A stretch of 34,960 bases of DNA from Acidobacteriota bacterium (GTDB taxonomy: Bacteria > Acidobacteriota > Blastocatellia > RBC074): positions 1 through 34,960 of the forward strand of contig JAHBSF010000062.1 in NCBI GenBank assembly GCA_019639255.1, in the 5' to 3' direction. How positions within the stretch are numbered: position 1 is the first letter of the stretch; each line of letters starts with the position of its first letter. Both the position numbers and the translations under genes were made by a program. The notes under the pieces were generated by a model. That model had not been told where the DNA came from, made no database searches, and was given only the letters and a program-made list of their open reading frames with translations. Below, one piece after another: positions 26,212-34,929 of the stretch.

Positions 26212-27867
26212 TTACTCTTCCACATCGCTTAATCTCTTGAGCACGAGCAGCGTAATATCGTCGTATTGGGGCGCTGCGCCCGCAAAACGGTCAATCTCGG
26301 CGAAAATCCTGTCTACGATCGTTTCGGCCGACTCGTGAGCGATCGGGCGCAGGAAATCGGCAAGGCGCTGTTCGCCATATTCATCTTCCTGCTCATCCTG
26401 AGCTTCCGTCACGCCGTCGGAGTAGAGTGCGAGCACGTCGCCGGGGTGTAATTCAAGGCTGCCTTCGCTGTAGGGCATGCCCGGGATCAGTCCGAGCGGT
26501 GTTCCGGTAGCCTGTATCCATACAGCCTCACCGTCCGCTCGCAGCAACAGGCAATCTGTGTGACCGGCGTTGACGTAACGAATATTCCCTCTTACGGGAT
26601 CGATCTGCACAAGCACGGCCGTTACGTATTTATTCGACGGCGTAGTAGCGTAAAGCAGTTCGTTAGTGTGGGCTGCCAGTTCCGTAAGCGTGGGAATTCG
26701 CCCGAGGAGCGCTCGCAGCGTTGCCTGTATGTTGCTCATCAGCAGCGATGCCGGCAACCCTTTGCCCGACACGTCGGCTACGCAGAGCAAATGCGGATGC
26801 CTGTCGGTTGATGCGGCTACGGGAAGTGTATCGTAATAATCGCCGCCGCACTGTCGGGCGGGGCGATTGCGCGCAGCGAGTTCGCATCCGGCAAGGCGCG
26901 GCAATGCAGCGGGAAAGAGATTCTCCTGAATACTTGCAGCAAGCGAGAGTTCCTGTTCGAGCCGTTTTCGTTCTACGGTTTCGCGAAAATACCAGGAATT
27001 TTCAAAAGCAACACCGGCCTGTGCAGCAAGCGCGGCGCCGAATTCCATATCCGATGCCGTGAAGGGAAGCCCCCCGGGGCGAGGGCCGAGAGCGAGCAAC
27101 CCTATCGGCGCATCGCCTGAACGCATCACCAGTACGAGTTCCGCACCCTGTGAAATTAACTTTACGCTCAGTTCGCTTTCAGGCAGGTCGTTTGTCCGTG
27201 CGGCTTCAGGCAAATCGGCTATTTGAAGTTTGATGTGTTCGAGCGGCGGCAATTCGATGCCTTTTGCGCGCGACGCCGGTGGATGCCCCTCGCGCCACGC
27301 TACTACTGCGTGTTTGCGTATCGCCCAGTGCCCGGTCAATGTAAGAGAAAGCAATCGCGCGACGCCCTCCGGATCCAGCGTCGAGTTGAAACCTCGAACC
27401 AGGTCCAGCAGCGTTCTCAGATCCTGAACCTTCTGGTCCAGTTCCTGATTCAGGCGCGTAGTTTCATTATGCGCGCGGGCATTGGAAATGCCGCTTGCGG
27501 CTAGTCCCAACAAAGCCTTTATGAACTCGATCTCCTCTTCATTGATTTCCTTATTGATCGGTTTGCCAATGCCGAGCGTGCCTACGGGATGCCGCTCCTC
27601 GCCTATGGGAAAAACATACTCCACGCCGCAGGCGCGAGCGTCATCCTCTGAATATACTTCACCTGCTTTCAGCCTTGGCAGACCGCGTACCAGCGCCAGC
27701 CGCATTTCGCCGCCGCTTTCTACGGCGATTAACGCCTTGCTCACAAGCAGCCGTCCCATAACGGAGCGCAGCAGGTGTCGCAGCAGGTCGTCGAGATCAA
27801 GCGAAGAATGCAAAAGTTGCGCTGATTCAAGCAGCGCTTCGAGTCGGGATGCTCCTAATGAAATCAT
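26212..27867 (-). CDS. GAF-domain SpoIIE/RsbU-type protein phosphatase
   Basis: This encodes a 551-residue soluble phosphatase from the ATG at 27867; an in-frame GTG at 27900 lies inside the neighbouring palindrome and is rejected. Residues about 8-140 form one GAF-like sensor domain ([15 protein letters not shown]) and about 150-300 a second ([16 protein letters not shown]). A short coiled coil follows (about 300-325, [20 protein letters not shown]). The C-terminal 235 residues are a PP2C/SpoIIE domain with all metal motifs intact: [41 protein letters not shown] and QYDDITLLV. Such enzymes dephosphorylate STAS-type antagonists. The RsbW and RsbV homologues lie just upstream in the direction of transcription, beyond a 93-bp palindrome. 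The GAF domains may bind a small molecule, which is not identified. Confidence 0.92.
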   Translation of the reverse strand: MISLGASRLEALLESAQLLHSSLDLDDLLRHLLRSVMGRLLVSKALIAVESGGEMRLALVRGLPRLKAGEVYSEDDARACGVEYVFPIGEERHPVGTLGIGKPINKEINEEEIEFIKALLGLAASGISNARAHNETTRLNQELDQKVQDLRTLLDLVRGFNSTLDPEGVARLLSLTLTGHWAIRKHAVVAWREGHPPASRAKGIELPPLEHIKLQIADLPEAARTNDLPESELSVKLISQGAELVLVMRSGDAPIGLLALGPRPGGLPFTASDMEFGAALAAQAGVAFENSWYFRETVERKRLEQELSLAASIQENLFPAALPRLAGCELAARNRPARQCGGDYYDTLPVAASTDRHPHLLCVADVSGKGLPASLLMSNIQATLRALLGRIPTLTELAAHTNELLYATTPSNKYVTAVLVQIDPVRGNIRYVNAGHTDCLLLRADGEAVWIQATGTPLGLIPGMPYSEGSLELHPGDVLALYSDGVTEAQDEQEDEYGEQRLADFLRPIAHESAETIVDRIFAEIDRFAGAAPQYDDITLLVLKRLSDVEE

Positions 27868-27887
27868 GCGATATCCAGTATCGATCA

Positions 27888-27980
27888 GAGATAACGGCAC
27901 AAACGAAAATAGACGGAACTGTCGGAAATATTCAATTTTTCCGTAATTTTCGTATTATTTCGTTTGTTCCGTTATCTCTC
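27888..27980 (+). repeat. 93-bp palindromic element, full copy 4
   Basis: The arms are GAGATAACGGCACAAACGAA and TTTCGTTTGTTCCGTTATCTC, core CCGTAATTTTCG. It lies between the RsbW-like gene and the GAF-phosphatase gene, both on the minus strand, 20 bp before the latter's start codon. Any read-through transcript would carry this hairpin in the phosphatase leader. Confidence 0.92.
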
Positions 27981-28041
27981 TTCCTGTCTCCCGCTTCGTA
28001 CCAATCCTCTGTGGATCGATTCAGGGTTTCAGCCGGCGGGA

Positions 28042-28476
28042 TTACGATTTTCGAATGTGTTTTTTCATGTGCAGTTCGTTTTTCTGACCCGGAATAATTT
28101 CGTAATGCACCTCATCCATCAACGTTTGTATCAACCGGAGTCCAAGACCGCCCGATTTGTGTTTTGCGATCAGTTCCTGCAACTCTTCCTGTTTGACGCT
28201 GTTCGGGTCAAAACCTCGCCCCGTATCTTCGACTATTATGGATAATGTGTCCTCGTCGAAGATGGCGCGGACCGTGACCTCCTTGGTCAGATCGTGGCCG
28301 TATGCGTGCTCGATAACATTGGCGCAGGCTTCATCGACGGCGAGTTCGAGCTTGGCTACGTCGGAATCGCTGAGGCCGGCGCTGGCGCCGATGGTAGTCA
28401 CATACTCGCGTATGAGCGCCAGATTCTCGGTCGAAGAAGGCACGTGGAGGCTGAATTTTCTTTCGATCATCGCCAT
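28042..28476 (-). CDS. RsbW/SpoIIAB-like anti-sigma-type serine kinase (HATPase)
   Basis: This encodes 144 residues forming a single GHKL ATPase domain of the partner-switching kind. The N box is [16 protein letters not shown] (44-59, with N53 for magnesium), the G1 box is [10 protein letters not shown] (D84) and the G2 region is [10 protein letters not shown] (108-117). In the known systems this kinase binds and inhibits a sigma factor or other target, and phosphorylates its STAS antagonist. The ATG is preceded by GGAGG 8 nt upstream. It begins 3 bp after the stop of the RsbV-like gene, so the two are surely co-transcribed and probably translated in coupled fashion. No sigma factor gene is present in the window, so its target is unknown. 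Confidence 0.92.
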   Translation of the reverse strand: MAMIERKFSLHVPSSTENLALIREYVTTIGASAGLSDSDVAKLELAVDEACANVIEHAYGHDLTKEVTVRAIFDEDTLSIIVEDTGRGFDPNSVKQEELQELIAKHKSGGLGLRLIQTLMDEVHYEIIPGQKNELHMKKHIRKS

Positions 28477-28479
28477 CTC

Positions 28480-28848
28480 TCATACCTCCCTGGTGGGTTT
28501 GTCTTCAAATCTCTTCACGGCCGCCTGCACGTCGTCGAGCAAATCGAAGATGTCGTGGAATCCGAGAATCTCAAACGTATGCCGAACCTTCGGCGCAAGG
28601 CCGCTGATCTTTATGTCGCCGGAGTGTTCGCGAATTTCTTCGATGAAGCTCATAAAAACGCCCAACCCGGCCGAGGATATATAGCTCAGCTTCGAACAGT
28701 CGACTACAATTCGGGTCCGGCCCGCTTCAATCTCCGCCTGGAGCTTTTCCTCGAACTGAGGGGCGGTATGGGCGTCCAGGTAACCCTCGATCGACATAAT
28801 CGAGAGATCCTCCCGGTTGGTTGTATTCAATACAAAGGGATTCGGCAC
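28480..28848 (-). CDS. RsbV/SpoIIAA-like anti-sigma factor antagonist (STAS domain)
   Basis: This encodes a 122-residue STAS-domain protein. The conserved segment [20 protein letters not shown] (48-67) carries the phosphorylatable serine, S58 or S59. In the unphosphorylated form such proteins bind the RsbW-type kinase and free its target. Phosphorylation by the kinase and dephosphorylation by SpoIIE-type phosphatases set the switch. The start is a GTG at 28848, chosen because a near-perfect AAGGAGGTAA lies 7 nt upstream; an internal ATG at 28797 would cut the first STAS strand. The 49-bp gap to the membrane phosphatase upstream holds an AT-rich stretch that could be a weak promoter. Confidence 0.92.
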   Translation of the reverse strand: MPNPFVLNTTNREDLSIMSIEGYLDAHTAPQFEEKLQAEIEAGRTRIVVDCSKLSYISSAGLGVFMSFIEEIREHSGDIKISGLAPKVRHTFEILGFHDIFDLLDDVQAAVKRFEDKPTREV

Positions 28849-28897
28849 GCGGTTACCTCCTTGGATAGGGGCGTAATATTAACACGAGAGATTTTCT

Positions 28898-31297
28898 TTA
28901 CAGCACGCGCACCACGACGATCGTCTGATCATCCTGCGGCGGAACGCGGCCCAGGAATGCGCCGACATCATTGAGCACAGCATCTTTTACGCCTTCTGCG
29001 CTGATCGAGTCGAGGCGGGCGGCCAGTTCCATAAGTCTCTCTTCGCCGTATTCCTCGCGTTGTTCGTTCATCGCTTCGGTGATGCCGTCGGAATAAAGTA
29101 TCAGCAGATCCTGAGCTTCGAGTGAGGCGCTCTCAACCTTCATCGTGCGCTTGAACAGATCGCCCCCATTCAGGCCCAGACCGATTCCGGGCGCTTTAAG
29201 TAATGTAGTCTCACCGGCGCGGTTGCGCCGCAACACAGGCGGATTGTGTCCTGCCCGCGCGTAGGTCAATGTACGTCGATGCGGATCGAATACCGCCAGC
29301 AGCAGCGTGACGAACATCTTCTTCCTGCACGCTATGTAAAGATGCCGGTTTACCTCGTGAAGTATTGCTCCCGGATCGCTTGTGGTTTCGGATACAGAGG
29401 CGAGCAGTCCCTTCGTAAGCGTCATATAGAGGGATGCGGGAACGCCTTTGCCCGAAACATCGGCGACTACAATTCCGAGGCGTCCATCGGGAAGATCGAG
29501 AAAATCGTAGAGGTCTCCGCCTACTTCCCGCGCCGGTCTGCAATGGGCGGATATATCGAGTCCGGGAGCCGAGGGTGGTTTGTCGGGCAGCATCTGCTGT
29601 TGCGCGCGCCGCGCCACCTCGAATTCGGCCTTGAGTCTCTCACGCTCGACCCGGTTTGCCCTCTGCGCCTCGTTCACCCACTGCAGGTGATGCTCTTCCT
29701 CGCTTGTCTCGCGTCCCCTGAATGCCAGCACAGCAGCCCCAGCCGCCAGAATCACCAGCGCCGCCCATCCGCGCCATCCCGAGGACTGAAGGGAAGGCGA
29801 CGGTTGCGACGCATAAACGCATAGTTTCGCTGCAAAATCTCCTGCAATAAGCGCAGTTACGGCTGACAACACATCCACGCGATAAATAATAGCCGCGAAC
29901 GCTATCGCCTGAATCAGGGCTCCCAAAAACATCCCGGTCATTGAGACCTGAAACGGCGTAGCAGCAGTAAGACCCGCCGCCGCTACAACCACTACAAGCA
30001 ACCTCACAACCGCGCGCCTGCGTACAAAGCGGGCAATCAGCGGATACAGAAAAGCGAACACGGAAAAAACGGTGAATAGCTGTATCGTTGCAAAATCGGT
30101 AGGGGGCGAAAGCGTCGGAAACGACGCATTGAATGCATCCGGGAGCGAACCGGGCTTCAATGCCGGATACTCCAATCGTCCGTACGCAGAAACTGCCAGC
30201 GGAATGACCGGGAGAATCCATCCCAGCGAAAGCCCCGTAAACAGGCTGCGGCCAACTATGCGGGCGCCCGCTTTCCCGCGCAGAATCAATTCGATAGTGT
30301 TCAGCGGATTTTTCGGAAGATGTACGGCATAGGGGAAGCCTGCCGCAAACATAACGAAAAACGGCGCGATGAAAAGGGAATTGATCAGACTGATGAGCAG
30401 CACCGAGAGAGCATATCCCAGCAGAACGCTCCCAAATGGAGGGGCCCCGGTCAGATCCGTGAACAGATCCTCGTGAATCTCTCCATTTATTCCCCACAAG
30501 CTCATCAGCACGAAAGTGGCGGCGAGAAATATGAGCGTTGAGCGATGCCGCACTTCTTTGCGAACAATGTGCAGCATGTAACAGATGAATGCCACAAGCA
30601 GCGTTGCGGCAATCAGGATCGGGAAAAATACACTGACGGTATTGAGGGGTTGGCGGGCTTTTCGTTGTTGTTCGAGGTGGACCGGGCTGAATGCGGGATT
30701 TAGCGATACCGACATTATACGACCGCCGGTCACCACTACATCCAGCGTCACTTTCACTCGCGACTCATCGGGCGCGATCATCTCCCAACTGAAGGTGCGC
30801 GATTCGCCGGTGCTCGGAGGTGCAGGGCGTCGGACGAAATCCGAACGTTTTTCGCCCGCAATGTCTGCAAGCGAGCTTTCCGCCAGTTGTTCCGCCTGTT
30901 CGGCTGAAAGGTTTATTCCATCCGGTTGCGGCTCGCGTCGCCTGAAACCCAAAAGGCGGCCGTCCGCCGCAAGTGTTGCAAAGAACCGCCGCCCGGTAGA
31001 GGGTTCGCTGAGCGTCGCTTCGACCGCTATCGGGGACAACAGGTCTTTCAATCCAGGATGCGGAGTATTTTTAAGATAGATGGCGCTGTTGCCCTGAACC
31101 TGGGTTTCAACTCCCGCCCGCCAGGAGTCGGCGTCGATGCCTCGCTGCTTCGCTTCGATTCGTGCACGGTTTATTGCTTCGGAGCGATCCAGTACGTATC
31201 CAAAGCCGCTTGCCGGTTGTTGCGAACTCAATCGGGCAAGCAATGCATACCCGGCGACAGCGATCAGTATCAGTACGATCAGGCGGGAAATTCTCAT
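28898..31297 (-). CDS. Polytopic membrane SpoIIE/RsbU-type protein phosphatase
   Basis: This encodes 799 residues from the ATG at 31297; a GTG 18 nt upstream lacks a ribosome-binding site. One N-terminal helix (about 3-21) precedes an extracytoplasmic region of about 200 residues with a PepSY-like feel (SEAINRARIEAKQRGIDADS, DGRLLGFRRREP). Roughly eight transmembrane helices follow (about 220-525), then a coiled coil and a cytoplasmic PP2C/SpoIIE domain (about 570-799). Metal ligands are intact: GGDLYD (D595), VADVSGKG (D613), YSDGITEA (D737) and PPQDDQT (D789/D790), with RAGHNPPVL. It lies 49 bp upstream of the RsbV and RsbW homologues on the same strand, making it the likely input phosphatase of that switch. 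The membrane sensor domain is shared with the neighbouring paralogue and I cannot assign a ligand. Confidence 0.9.
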   Translation of the reverse strand: MRISRLIVLILIAVAGYALLARLSSQQPASGFGYVLDRSEAINRARIEAKQRGIDADSWRAGVETQVQGNSAIYLKNTPHPGLKDLLSPIAVEATLSEPSTGRRFFATLAADGRLLGFRRREPQPDGINLSAEQAEQLAESSLADIAGEKRSDFVRRPAPPSTGESRTFSWEMIAPDESRVKVTLDVVVTGGRIMSVSLNPAFSPVHLEQQRKARQPLNTVSVFFPILIAATLLVAFICYMLHIVRKEVRHRSTLIFLAATFVLMSLWGINGEIHEDLFTDLTGAPPFGSVLLGYALSVLLISLINSLFIAPFFVMFAAGFPYAVHLPKNPLNTIELILRGKAGARIVGRSLFTGLSLGWILPVIPLAVSAYGRLEYPALKPGSLPDAFNASFPTLSPPTDFATIQLFTVFSVFAFLYPLIARFVRRRAVVRLLVVVVAAAGLTAATPFQVSMTGMFLGALIQAIAFAAIIYRVDVLSAVTALIAGDFAAKLCVYASQPSPSLQSSGWRGWAALVILAAGAAVLAFRGRETSEEEHHLQWVNEAQRANRVERERLKAEFEVARRAQQQMLPDKPPSAPGLDISAHCRPAREVGGDLYDFLDLPDGRLGIVVADVSGKGVPASLYMTLTKGLLASVSETTSDPGAILHEVNRHLYIACRKKMFVTLLLAVFDPHRRTLTYARAGHNPPVLRRNRAGETTLLKAPGIGLGLNGGDLFKRTMKVESASLEAQDLLILYSDGITEAMNEQREEYGEERLMELAARLDSISAEGVKDAVLNDVGAFLGRVPPQDDQTIVVVRVL

Positions 31298-31341
31298 GCC
31301 CTTGAACTCAATCACTACACACGATTACGGGACATAAATCA

Positions 31342-31434
31342 GAGATGACGGAACAAACGAAAAAAAACGGAATCGACGGAAATATGCATCTTACCCGTAA
31401 TTTTCGTCTTATTTCGTTTGTTCCGTCATCTCTC
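31342..31434 (+). repeat. 93-bp palindromic element, full copy 5
   Basis: The arms are GAGATGACGGAACAAACGAA and TTTCGTTTGTTCCGTCATCTC. The change TAAC to TGAC in the left arm is matched by GTTA to GTCA in the right arm, a compensatory pair that preserves the stem. The right end overlaps the last codons and the TGA stop of the upstream phosphatase gene. Confidence 0.93.
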
Positions 31435-33936
31435 TTCCGTATCGGCTTCGACTGCATTGATTCTCAAAATCAGCGCAGTGAGGTCATCGGTGATGCCCAG
31501 ACTTTGCGCATTCTTGCCTGCGGCATCGAGCAGGCGCTTTAGGGCTGCGTCCAGGTCTTCGGGTTTCTGAACGTCAATCTGGGCAAGTTCGCGCCCAAGC
31601 TCTTCGGCGGTAGAACCCTTGCCTGCGGCCATCGCCGAAGCCACGCCATCGGTCAACAAAAGAATTTGCTCGCACGGTTCGACTTCCGCTTCTCCGGAAA
31701 CTATGGCGAAGGAGTCGCCCTCGTTGCCCTGCGCCCGCAATCCAAATACGATTTCCTGTTCGTCGGGAGTCGTGAGCGGAGAACCCTGAGCCGGTTGACC
31801 GACGAACACCCGCGGATAAACTCCGGTACGTGCATAACGCACCCTTCGGTCCGAAGTATCGAGCACCAGAAATGCCAAACCCACATCGCCGTCTCCAATC
31901 ATTGTTTTTCGTAACTGCGACTGGAGACTCCTAACGACTTCGGTAGGAGAATCATCGATACTGGAATCACCGCCGATCTTGGGCAACAGGAATCCTTTTG
32001 CATATGCGATGGAAAGTGCGGATGCCAGCCCCTTGCCTCCCCCTTCCGCCATAAAAATTCCAACCCTGTTTGAATCGAGTTCGAACACTTCGAAGAAATC
32101 TCCGCCGACTTCGTGAGCCGGGCGGCATTCAGCGGCAATTGAAAGGCGCGGATGGCGGGGCAGCGAATCAGGCATCAATCGCACCTGCGCTTCACGCGCC
32201 GCCGATACCTCGGCCTGCATCGAAAGGCGCTCGGCGATCAACCGGGCGTATAGGGGACGTACTTCCTCTTCGCGGTACGTACGACCGCGATATACAAAAT
32301 ATACTTCAACAAGCAATACTGCGCCCGCGATTGCAAAAGAGATGTACCCGGCCCTTTGCAGCGCAGGCGCGGGCTGCGCCGTCAGATGAATGGCTGCCGC
32401 GACGAAGGTCGGACCCGCCAAGGCTACCAGAGCCGTCAATAGGTCCAGCAAGAAAAACGGGATAAGGAGAAGTGCTGCTTTGGCCGCGCCTATCAGCGCC
32501 GCGCCGAGCCAGGGTGTAAATGCAGCCGATGCCGCTCCAGTGCCTGCAATCCACGCCAGTATTGTGAGTATGCCGATCACAACGCCCGGCCTGCGAATGC
32601 GCCGCTGCAAAAAGGGCAACGGAAGCAACAATCCGAATACGGCCGTGAATACGATATCAAACGGCCACATCACTAGCGGCGATATCCACGGCAGGCGACC
32701 GACCAGAAAATCAAGCATCTGAATCTGCTTGCCTGCCGTCGGATCGTTGATCCACAAAAAAGGGACTACATTGTATGCAAGCACTCCCCATCCACCGAAT
32801 GCACATCCCAGCACTACTGCCCTTGCCACATTTCGCGAAAACAGTTTTCCCTTGAGCAGCGCATCGAGCGATGTCAGTTTGCCGTGAAATTGCTCGCGCA
32901 GGTCTCCTTCGCCCCCGCCGTATGCGATTGCCACAAGCAACCCCATCAGGAGGTATCCGATGCCGCCAAAAATATATATGAACCAGACCGAAGGGATGTT
33001 GGTGGATGCAAACGGCTCGTAGGTTGCAACATCGGTCAAAAGAATGATTGCGAGAAACAGTGCAGCGATCAGAACCGTCAGAATGCCCATTCGCTGGTAT
33101 GAAAGCTCGCGCTGCCTGGCGCGCTGAATAAACCTGTAAAACCCAATGATGAACAAGACGGCGATCAGCAGGTAGTAAACGCCGAGGTTTATAAGGCCCG
33201 GTATCGTGACCTCGCTCGAGGTCACTGTCAGGGTAGTACCTCCAAAGATGACATCGCGCTGATAACCCTTCGAGATTTGGGCCGTAACCTCTTCTCTCAC
33301 GATCCTGTCGCCGCGGACAACTGCCGTGTAACCCAACTCGGCTTCCTGGCCGGGCGCCAGAGGCGGTTTCCATCTGTAGGTGCGAATTATTGCGCCGGCT
33401 GCGCTTTCTTCCTTCACATCGGGGGCGTCGAATCGGGCGATTTCTTCAGGAGTAAACCAGTTGCCGAGAGTTGCATTCGCCATTTCACGCGCGGCATCCG
33501 CGCCCGCATCGGGCCGTGCATCGGTTCCCGGTGAAAGACGCCTGTATCCCGTCGGTCGTCCCTGCGGCGTCAAAAAAACCTGAAGGTTGCCTCGATTATC
33601 CGGAGACACGAATAACACGCGGATCACAATAGGCGGCGCCACCTCTTTCATCCGGTCTATTCCCGCGCCGGATTTGATGCGGTAATAAATGGATAGCGAA
33701 TTATTCACACTTGCCGAAAGGAAGGTCTCCCATCCGCGAACCTCAAAGCCCCGGTCGAGAGCATAGATCTGAGCCAGTTCTACGGCGCCCTCACGGTCGT
33801 ATTCCAGGCCTACTCGGGAAATCGGGTCGTAGCGTTCAATCAGCCACATCCCCGCCGCATAAGCGAGCGGAGACAAAAAAAGGAATATCAGCCATACCCA
33901 GCGATATTTTGAGGCAAGTACTCTTCTCGGCAGCAT
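31426..33936 (-). CDS. Membrane SpoIIE-type phosphatase paralogue with substituted metal-binding motif (possible pseudophosphatase)
   Basis: This encodes 836 residues with the same plan as the neighbouring phosphatase: an N-terminal helix (about 12-32), an extracytoplasmic region (about 35-235), about eight transmembrane helices (240-550), and a C-terminal SpoIIE-type domain (about 575-836). The motifs are altered. GGDFFE keeps D613, but the strictly conserved VADVSGKG becomes FMAEGGGKG, putting Glu631 in place of the metal-binding Asp. RAGHNPP becomes [15 protein letters not shown] becomes LTDGVASA (D763 kept), and TDD (D817/D818) is kept. It may be a weak or dead phosphatase acting as a decoy or sensor. 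The final codons and stop come from a 93-bp palindrome. No strong Shine-Dalgarno precedes the ATG. Confidence 0.85.
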   Translation of the reverse strand: MLPRRVLASKYRWVWLIFLFLSPLAYAAGMWLIERYDPISRVGLEYDREGAVELAQIYALDRGFEVRGWETFLSASVNNSLSIYYRIKSGAGIDRMKEVAPPIVIRVLFVSPDNRGNLQVFLTPQGRPTGYRRLSPGTDARPDAGADAAREMANATLGNWFTPEEIARFDAPDVKEESAAGAIIRTYRWKPPLAPGQEAELGYTAVVRGDRIVREEVTAQISKGYQRDVIFGGTTLTVTSSEVTIPGLINLGVYYLLIAVLFIIGFYRFIQRARQRELSYQRMGILTVLIAALFLAIILLTDVATYEPFASTNIPSVWFIYIFGGIGYLLMGLLVAIAYGGGEGDLREQFHGKLTSLDALLKGKLFSRNVARAVVLGCAFGGWGVLAYNVVPFLWINDPTAGKQIQMLDFLVGRLPWISPLVMWPFDIVFTAVFGLLLPLPFLQRRIRRPGVVIGILTILAWIAGTGAASAAFTPWLGAALIGAAKAALLLIPFFLLDLLTALVALAGPTFVAAAIHLTAQPAPALQRAGYISFAIAGAVLLVEVYFVYRGRTYREEEVRPLYARLIAERLSMQAEVSAAREAQVRLMPDSLPRHPRLSIAAECRPAHEVGGDFFEVFELDSNRVGIFMAEGGGKGLASALSIAYAKGFLLPKIGGDSSIDDSPTEVVRSLQSQLRKTMIGDGDVGLAFLVLDTSDRRVRYARTGVYPRVFVGQPAQGSPLTTPDEQEIVFGLRAQGNEGDSFAIVSGEAEVEPCEQILLLTDGVASAMAAGKGSTAEELGRELAQIDVQKPEDLDAALKRLLDAAGKNAQSLGITDDLTALILRINAVEADTEER

Positions 33937-34083
33937 CGGTGAGCGTGTCCGGTTTCAGCGATCCGGTTATTGATGTAGGTCGTGGCCGAGGATAAGGGGC
34001 AATGTGCGGGAAGTCAATCATCCGGAAACCTCCGTGACTGGAGGTATTCGAATGTTCCCTGTTGTACGGACGATTCGGCGTCC
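33937..34083. other. Intergenic segment with a small 6-bp hairpin
   Basis: ACCTCC (34028-34033) and GGAGGT (34040-34045) form a short stem after the sdhB stop in the minus-strand direction. It is a weak terminator candidate at most. No gene or repeat family is recognised in the rest. Confidence 0.3.
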
Positions 34084-34836
34084 CTATCCTGCTTTTGTTT
34101 TCCAGACTGCGCGCAGGTATTCGCGGTTCATCCGTGATATTACGTCGAGGCTGATTTCCTTCGGACAGGCAGCCTCGCACGAGCCGATATTCGTGCAATT
34201 GCCGAATCCTTCTTCATCCATTGTCCCGACCATGGCAAGTACGCGCCGTTCCCGTTCGACCTGTCCTTGAGGCAGGAGTCCGAGATGTGTAACTTTCGCC
34301 GCTGTGAACAGCATCGCCGAAGCATTCTTGCACGCTGCTACGCAGGCGCCGCAACCGATGCATTGAGCGGCGTCCATCGCCCGGTCGACATCCGTTTTGG
34401 GGATGGGGATGGCATTGCCGTCCGGGACTCCGCCGGTGGAAACCGAAACGTAACCGCCCGATTGTATGATCCGGTCAAAAGCGCCGCGATCCACTACCAG
34501 ATCCTTGATCACCGGGAATGCCGATGCGCGCCAGGGCTCGATTGTAAGTACATCGCCGTCCTTGAACGATCTCATGTGCAACTGGCAGGTAGTGGTCGCC
34601 CGCAGAGGGCCGTGCGGAGCGCCGTTGATTACCAAGCCGCAACTCCCGCAAATACCTTCGCGGCAATCGTGATCGAACGCAATGGGCTCCTCGCCATTGT
34701 GGATCAGCCCCTCGTTGACTACATCGAGCAGTTCGAGAAAAGACATATCCGGGCTTACATCTTTCGCTGCATACTCGACGATCCGCCCCTCGCTCTCCCG
34801 GTTTTTCTGTCGCCAAACACGCAAGGTCAAATTCAT
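34084..34836 (-). CDS. sdhB: Succinate dehydrogenase/fumarate reductase iron-sulfur subunit
   Basis: This encodes the 250-residue iron-sulfur subunit that passes electrons from the flavoprotein SdhA to the membrane quinone site. Ferredoxin-type 2Fe-2S ligands are C58, C63 and C66 ([10 protein letters not shown]) and C84. The 4Fe-4S set is C159-IGC162-GAC165-VAAC169. The 3Fe-4S segment is [16 protein letters not shown]. The long spacing after the second cluster ([21 protein letters not shown]) is characteristic of the type found with two-haem cytochrome b subunits, as in Bacillus, Chlorobium-like and acidobacterial enzymes. AGGAG lies 9 nt before the ATG. In the usual sdhC-sdhA-sdhB order, sdhA would be beyond the right edge. 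The 124 bp in between hold repeats rather than a tight operon junction. Confidence 0.95.
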   Translation of the reverse strand: MNLTLRVWRQKNRESEGRIVEYAAKDVSPDMSFLELLDVVNEGLIHNGEEPIAFDHDCREGICGSCGLVINGAPHGPLRATTTCQLHMRSFKDGDVLTIEPWRASAFPVIKDLVVDRGAFDRIIQSGGYVSVSTGGVPDGNAIPIPKTDVDRAMDAAQCIGCGACVAACKNASAMLFTAAKVTHLGLLPQGQVERERRVLAMVGTMDEEGFGNCTNIGSCEAACPKEISLDVISRMNREYLRAVWKTKAG

Positions 34837-34868
34837 TTATCGACTCTCCTGAAGATGGGAAGAAGAAG

Positions 34869-34896
34869 TGCTGAGTGCTGAGTGCTGAGTGCTGAG
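34869..34896 (+). repeat. Four tandem copies of a 7-bp repeat (TGCTGAG)
   Basis: TGCTGAG repeated four times is the reverse complement of the CTCAGCA array at 14259-14293. It lies in the sdhB leader region, next to a TACAGCAG/TTCAG-class repeat. Confidence 0.9.
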
Positions 34897-34902
34897 TGCA
34901 AT

Positions 34903-34929
34903 TACATCGGTTTCGATTTTGGTGTTCAG
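34903..34929. repeat. Partial copy of the TACAGCAG...TTCAG repeat arm
   Basis: This 27-bp segment (TACATCGGTTTCGATTTTGG, then TGTTCAG) matches 20343-20369 of the nested composite at 24 of 27 positions. The sequence is cut off by the window edge, so a second arm cannot be checked. Confidence 0.6.

Noticed and set aside
27868-27900. GTG start at 27900 for the GAF-SpoIIE phosphatase
   Set aside because: The GTG lies inside the palindromic element and the extra residues match nothing; the ATG at 27867 is the simpler start.
9851-31434. The recurring 93-bp element as a CRISPR array
   Set aside because: Copies are kilobases apart with genes between them, are palindromic over their full length, and have no regular short spacers or cas genes nearby.
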